DNA of 64,000 nt from Bacteroidales bacterium UBA5536 (lineage in GTDB: Bacteria; Bacteroidota; Bacteroidia; Bacteroidales; F082), in the NCBI GenBank assembly GCA_002426795.1, contig DINQ01000011.1:246625-310624 (forward strand), in the 5' to 3' direction. Each line of letters starts with the position of its first letter. Position 1 is the first letter of the stretch. The notes under the pieces were generated by a model, which saw only the letters and a list, made by a program, of their open reading frames with translations, was not told the origin of the DNA and made no database searches. The position numbers and the translations under genes are program-made. Shown in pieces: positions 61,044 through 64,000 of the stretch.

Positions 61044-61973
61044 TTAGCTGAGCGTAAGCTCCCTGAACACATCTTCAAGGCGTGTTTCGATGGGGTTGAG
61101 GCGTGTAAGCACCCAATTGTTTTGTACACACAACATGAAAATGGCTTTGCGCGAACTTGCACCTGTTTTGCTTTGTACTTCGAAGGTGCCATTTTCTTTG
61201 TTGACAAAATCGACCATTTCGACACTCTCGAGCTTCATAAGCTGCTGATGCACTTCGTTGAGCTGGGCGTCTTCGATAGTTACATGCAGAATTTCCTTTC
61301 CGCCGGCATGTTTGCGCAAGGCATCGGCGGTGCCATCGGCCACAATTTTACCTTTGTTGATGATCATGATGCGGTCGCAGGTTGCTTCCACTTCGGCCAG
61401 GATATGCGAGCTGAGAATAACCGTTTTTTGCCGGCCAATTTTCCTGATGAGCTCCCTGATTTCGACAATCTGATTGGGGTCGAGACCCGTGGTCGGCTCA
61501 TCCAGAATAAGCACTTCCGGGTCGTGAATCAAAGCCTGGGCAAGTCCTACCCGCTGTCTGTAGCCTTTCGACAACTCGGCAATTTTCTTGTGCTTTTCGC
61601 CTTCAAGACCACACACATGCACCATTTCTAAGATGCGCGCCTTGTGTTGAGACGGTTCAACGCCTTGCAATCCGGCAACAAACTTCAGGTAATCGATCAC
61701 CGGCATGTCCGGATACAACGGATTGTTTTCGGGTAAATAGCCGATGTTGCGCCTGATTTCTTCGGGATGGTCGTAGATGTTGTAATTCCCAACCCGGATC
61801 GTTCCCGAGCTTGGCGTGAGATACGTAGTGATGGATTTCATGGTTGTGGATTTCCCCGCCCCGTTTGGCCCAAGAAAACCAAGTACTTCGCCCGTTTCTA
61901 CCTGAAACGAAATGTTGTCTACAGCCCGTTGGAGTCCGTAGATCTTGGTGAGGTTTTCTACTACAATATTCAT
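61044..61973 (-). CDS. gldA: GldA-type ABC transporter ATP-binding protein
   Basis: A 309-aa ATPase: Walker A GPNGAGKST (near 35-43), Q-loop NIGYLPENNPLYPDMPV, signature LSKGYRQRVGLAQAL, Walker B VLILDEPTTGLDP. A long C-terminal extension follows, as in GldA and related drug-exporter ATPases. Drives the GldF permease. ATG 61973 (MNIVVENLTKIYG) is the standard start; the longer frame to 62045 adds a hydrophobic stretch without homology. Lead gene of gldA - gldF - gldG - DUF4340. Confidence 0.9.
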   Translation of the reverse strand: MNIVVENLTKIYGLQRAVDNISFQVETGEVLGFLGPNGAGKSTTMKSITTYLTPSSGTIRVGNYNIYDHPEEIRRNIGYLPENNPLYPDMPVIDYLKFVAGLQGVEPSQHKARILEMVHVCGLEGEKHKKIAELSKGYRQRVGLAQALIHDPEVLILDEPTTGLDPNQIVEIRELIRKIGRQKTVILSSHILAEVEATCDRIMIINKGKIVADGTADALRKHAGGKEILHVTIEDAQLNEVHQQLMKLESVEMVDFVNKENGTFEVQSKTGASSRKAIFMLCVQNNWVLTRLNPIETRLEDVFRELTLS

Positions 61974-62140
61974 GAACGTTGGTTTTTTTTGCAAAAGAAA
62001 TAAAGTGCTTTCAGAATTGAAAACAAGCACGGCAAGCTTTAACATTTTTTAACCGGGAAAACGAATCAACCGCCCTCCGGGAGTCGTATTCTGTTGGCAA
62101 AACACTCCAAACAGTTGCCATTGATTGCAAAAAACCAATA

Positions 62141-64000
62141 CTATGAATCGGTTTGCATGATCTTCAATAACGCATCAAAATTCGCTACGGGTAAGCTGCA
62201 CCCATTTTGGTCGCAATAATAAAACCGGAGACTTCCAACGTCATTTTTTTCACGCAACACAGGAAGGTCATTTTTCGATCCGGCAACAATCATCACTTCG
62301 GCTGATAGCTTTCCCATCAGCATGCTGGCTGCTGCTGCCTTGTCATCTCCGGTGAAACAAACCATTTTCTGTGCTTCAAGCATCCGCAAAGCCCTTGCCC
62401 AATGTGAGAACGAGCTGGGAAAACGTTTCATATCAGGCATCTGGTTGGCAATCATTTGGCGGGAAACAGCCATCAAATGCGCATCTTCGAAAATCATTCC
62501 TGCCTTGATGAGTGCCATGGCCATGGATGCGTTTGACGAAGGCATCACATTGTCATGGTTTTCAAAGGTCTCAACCTGAAGTTGGTTACTGTTGCGCCGC
62601 ACATAAGTAAAACTTTGTTTTTCCTCGTCGAAAAAATGGCTGAAACAATACGCTATCAGTTTTTTGGCCTGCAAGGCATATTTTTCCTCAGCACTATATT
62701 GAAAGAGTTCGAAAAGCGCATTGATATAGAAGGCATAATCGTCTAGAAACCCATTGATTTTTGCCTGACCATTTTTCCAGCTTCGTTTCAGATCGCCTTC
62801 ACCATCCAACAAATTGGTACTGATCGCATGATTGATCTTTTGTGCCATGTCGAACCATTTTTTTTCGCCAAAAACGGCAGCTGCTCTCACGAGTCCGGTC
62901 ATCAGCAGTGCATTCCACGACAGCAGGCATTTGTCGTCGAGGCCTGGTTTAACACGCTTGTCTCTGGCGGTTTTCAGTTTGCTGGAGCTGTCTTCAATGA
63001 TTTGTAAACATTCTTGCACTGACATCTGGTGTTTTGCTGACAAAGACTCCAAATCCATTGCCCTGACCAATACATTTTTGCCGTCTTCCCACAGCGCCTT
63101 TTCGTCAATGCCATAATAATCAGCCATCAGCGCTGCGTTTTCGCCCAAAATCAAGTCCCATTCGTGTTTTGTCCACACGTAAAACTTCCCTTCCTCTCCT
63201 TCGCTATCGGCATCAAGAGCCGACATGAACAAGCCTGTTTTTTCAGACAGTTCAGACTGAAGGAAGTCAATAGTTTTTCTCACAACCTCTTCAAAAAAAG
63301 GATTTTGATTTTGTCGCCAGGCTTCGGCATAAACGGTTATCAGCTGGGCATTATCGTAAAGCATTTTCTCGAAATGGGGCACATGCCAGCGGCTATCGAC
63401 CGAATAACGGGAAAAGCCGCCACCAATCTGGTCGAAAATACCGCCTTCTGCCATTTTGATGAGGCTGAGATTGAGGTGTTCTGCAAAACGGGCTCTTTCA
63501 ACCTGGCCGGAAAGAACCGCTTCGAGCATGAGTAAATCGGGCAAGGGAAACTTGGGTGCACCCTGCGTTCCGCCCTGATTGTAATCAAGCTGTTTCAGTA
63601 ATTGTTCTGTAAATTCAACAGCCCAGTTTGCATGCAAAGAATCGACATTGATTTGCGCTGTTAACCCATGATTGGCTTTGATGCCTTGTGTAAGCTGATC
63701 GGCTTGTTCGAAAAGGTCGGGCGACTGGCTTTCGAACAGCTGTGAGATTTGTTGCAAAACACTCATCCACTGATCCTTCCGAAAATAGGTTCCGCCCCAA
63801 ACCGGCCTTCCGTCGGGCAGGGCAAAGCAATTAAGCGGCCAGCCTCCACGGCCACTGATGAGCTGAACAGCTTCCATGAAAAACTGATCTACATCAGGTC
63901 GTTCCTCACGATCCACTTTCACGCACACGAAATGCCGGTTCATCACTGCTGCCACCTGTTCATCTTCAAACGATTCGTGTTCCATCACATGGCACCAATG
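62141..64000 (-). CDS. YyaL/DUF255 thioredoxin-fold protein, 5' end beyond window
   Basis: The visible 620 codons run to the window edge; the start is outside. The N-terminal thioredoxin-like DUF255 part begins HWCHVMEHESFEDEQVAAVMN (the HWCH motif includes the redox-type Cys), followed by NRHFVCVKVDREERPDVDQFFMEAVQLISGRGGWPL. Then comes a long alpha/alpha-barrel domain (GGFSRYSVDSRWHVPHFEKMLYDNAQL, KDKRVKPGLDDKCLLSWNALLMTGL) like glycosidase or epimerase toroids. Members (SSP411 in mammals) have unclear function; a redox-linked sugar enzyme has been proposed. Normal length for the family. Confidence 0.92.
   Translation of the reverse strand, partial: HWCHVMEHESFEDEQVAAVMNRHFVCVKVDREERPDVDQFFMEAVQLISGRGGWPLNCFALPDGRPVWGGTYFRKDQWMSVLQQISQLFESQSPDLFEQADQLTQGIKANHGLTAQINVDSLHANWAVEFTEQLLKQLDYNQGGTQGAPKFPLPDLLMLEAVLSGQVERARFAEHLNLSLIKMAEGGIFDQIGGGFSRYSVDSRWHVPHFEKMLYDNAQLITVYAEAWRQNQNPFFEEVVRKTIDFLQSELSEKTGLFMSALDADSEGEEGKFYVWTKHEWDLILGENAALMADYYGIDEKALWEDGKNVLVRAMDLESLSAKHQMSVQECLQIIEDSSSKLKTARDKRVKPGLDDKCLLSWNALLMTGLVRAAAVFGEKKWFDMAQKINHAISTNLLDGEGDLKRSWKNGQAKINGFLDDYAFYINALFELFQYSAEEKYALQAKKLIAYCFSHFFDEEKQSFTYVRRNSNQLQVETFENHDNVMPSSNASMAMALIKAGMIFEDAHLMAVSRQMIANQMPDMKRFPSSFSHWARALRMLEAQKMVCFTGDDKAAAASMLMGKLSAEVMIVAGSKNDLPVLREKNDVGSLRFYYCDQNGCSLPVANFDALLKIMQTDS

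Overview
The window comes from the chromosome of a member of the Bacteroidota, probably a Bacteroidales-like lineage; this is inferred, since no rRNA is present. Supporting signs are: lipoproteins and a type IX secretion (T9SS) C-terminal sorting domain; a GldA/GldF/GldG-type ABC transporter; phylum-typical gene orders (coaX - outer-membrane protein - TPR protein - lptC - CNNM/hemolysin protein - ppiD, and acpP - fabF - rnc - IPExxxVDY protein - pyk); many copies of the phylum's -7 promoter element TAnnTTTG; and starts without Shine-Dalgarno sequences. I see no insertion sequence, prophage, CRISPR array or rRNA. There is one tRNA (Phe).

Layout. 1-4.3 kb: the end of a GME-fold-like gene, then a leftward cluster (SGNH hydrolase, PlsC-like acyltransferase, bile-acid-symporter-family permease) and two small genes (S4 RNA-binding protein, unknown protein). 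4.6-9.6 kb: a large LruC-domain lipoprotein with four Ig-like repeats, a terminator, then aspS. 9.6-14.3 kb: PspC protein, dnaG, a 499-bp gap that holds a promoter-to-terminator unit I interpret as an unidentified structured RNA, then tadA coupled to a sodium:solute symporter. 14.3-19.5 kb: a T9SS-exported beta-propeller protein, comB, an unusual 6-phosphofructokinase and tRNA-Phe. 19.6-27.3 kb: the rightward coaX-to-ppiD envelope run. 27.4-31.7 kb: rodA and mrdA (PBP2), then small secreted proteins. 31.7-38.2 kb: lipoprotein, LuxE-like adenylating protein, YedK/HMCES, Nudix, a secreted triple-repeat miniprotein, rsmI, an unannotated 42-aa membrane protein, an M28 peptidase and a proline-rich protein. 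38.2-45 kb: tdk, cyclophilin, pheS, and the pyk/IPExxxVDY/rnc/fabF/acpP run. 45-50.6 kb: polA, cysS and an L-threonine dehydrogenase.

50.7-54.8 kb is the clearest accessory segment: ric - rrf2/nsrR-like - nirK (fused to cytochrome c) - nirV - sco. It forms one rightward operon with a strong promoter and a 9-bp inverted repeat in front. The genes make sense together: copper nitrite reductase makes NO, the SCO protein can supply copper, the Rrf2 protein can sense NO, and Ric repairs NO-damaged iron centres. No NO reductase or N2O reductase lies in the window. The segment sits exactly between two threonine-breakdown genes (threonine dehydrogenase and threonine aldolase), which suggests an inserted cassette.

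54.8-64 kb: threonine aldolase, rlmN, a flavin reductase, a DUF4340 protein with the gldG/gldF/gldA-like ABC exporter, and the 5'-truncated (by the window edge) YyaL/DUF255 thioredoxin-fold protein.

The best candidates for something undescribed are the ~370-nt structured RNA next to dnaG/tadA, the nir cassette with its NirV and putative operators, the YI(N/D)DIPF repeat miniprotein, and the 42-aa coupled membrane protein.
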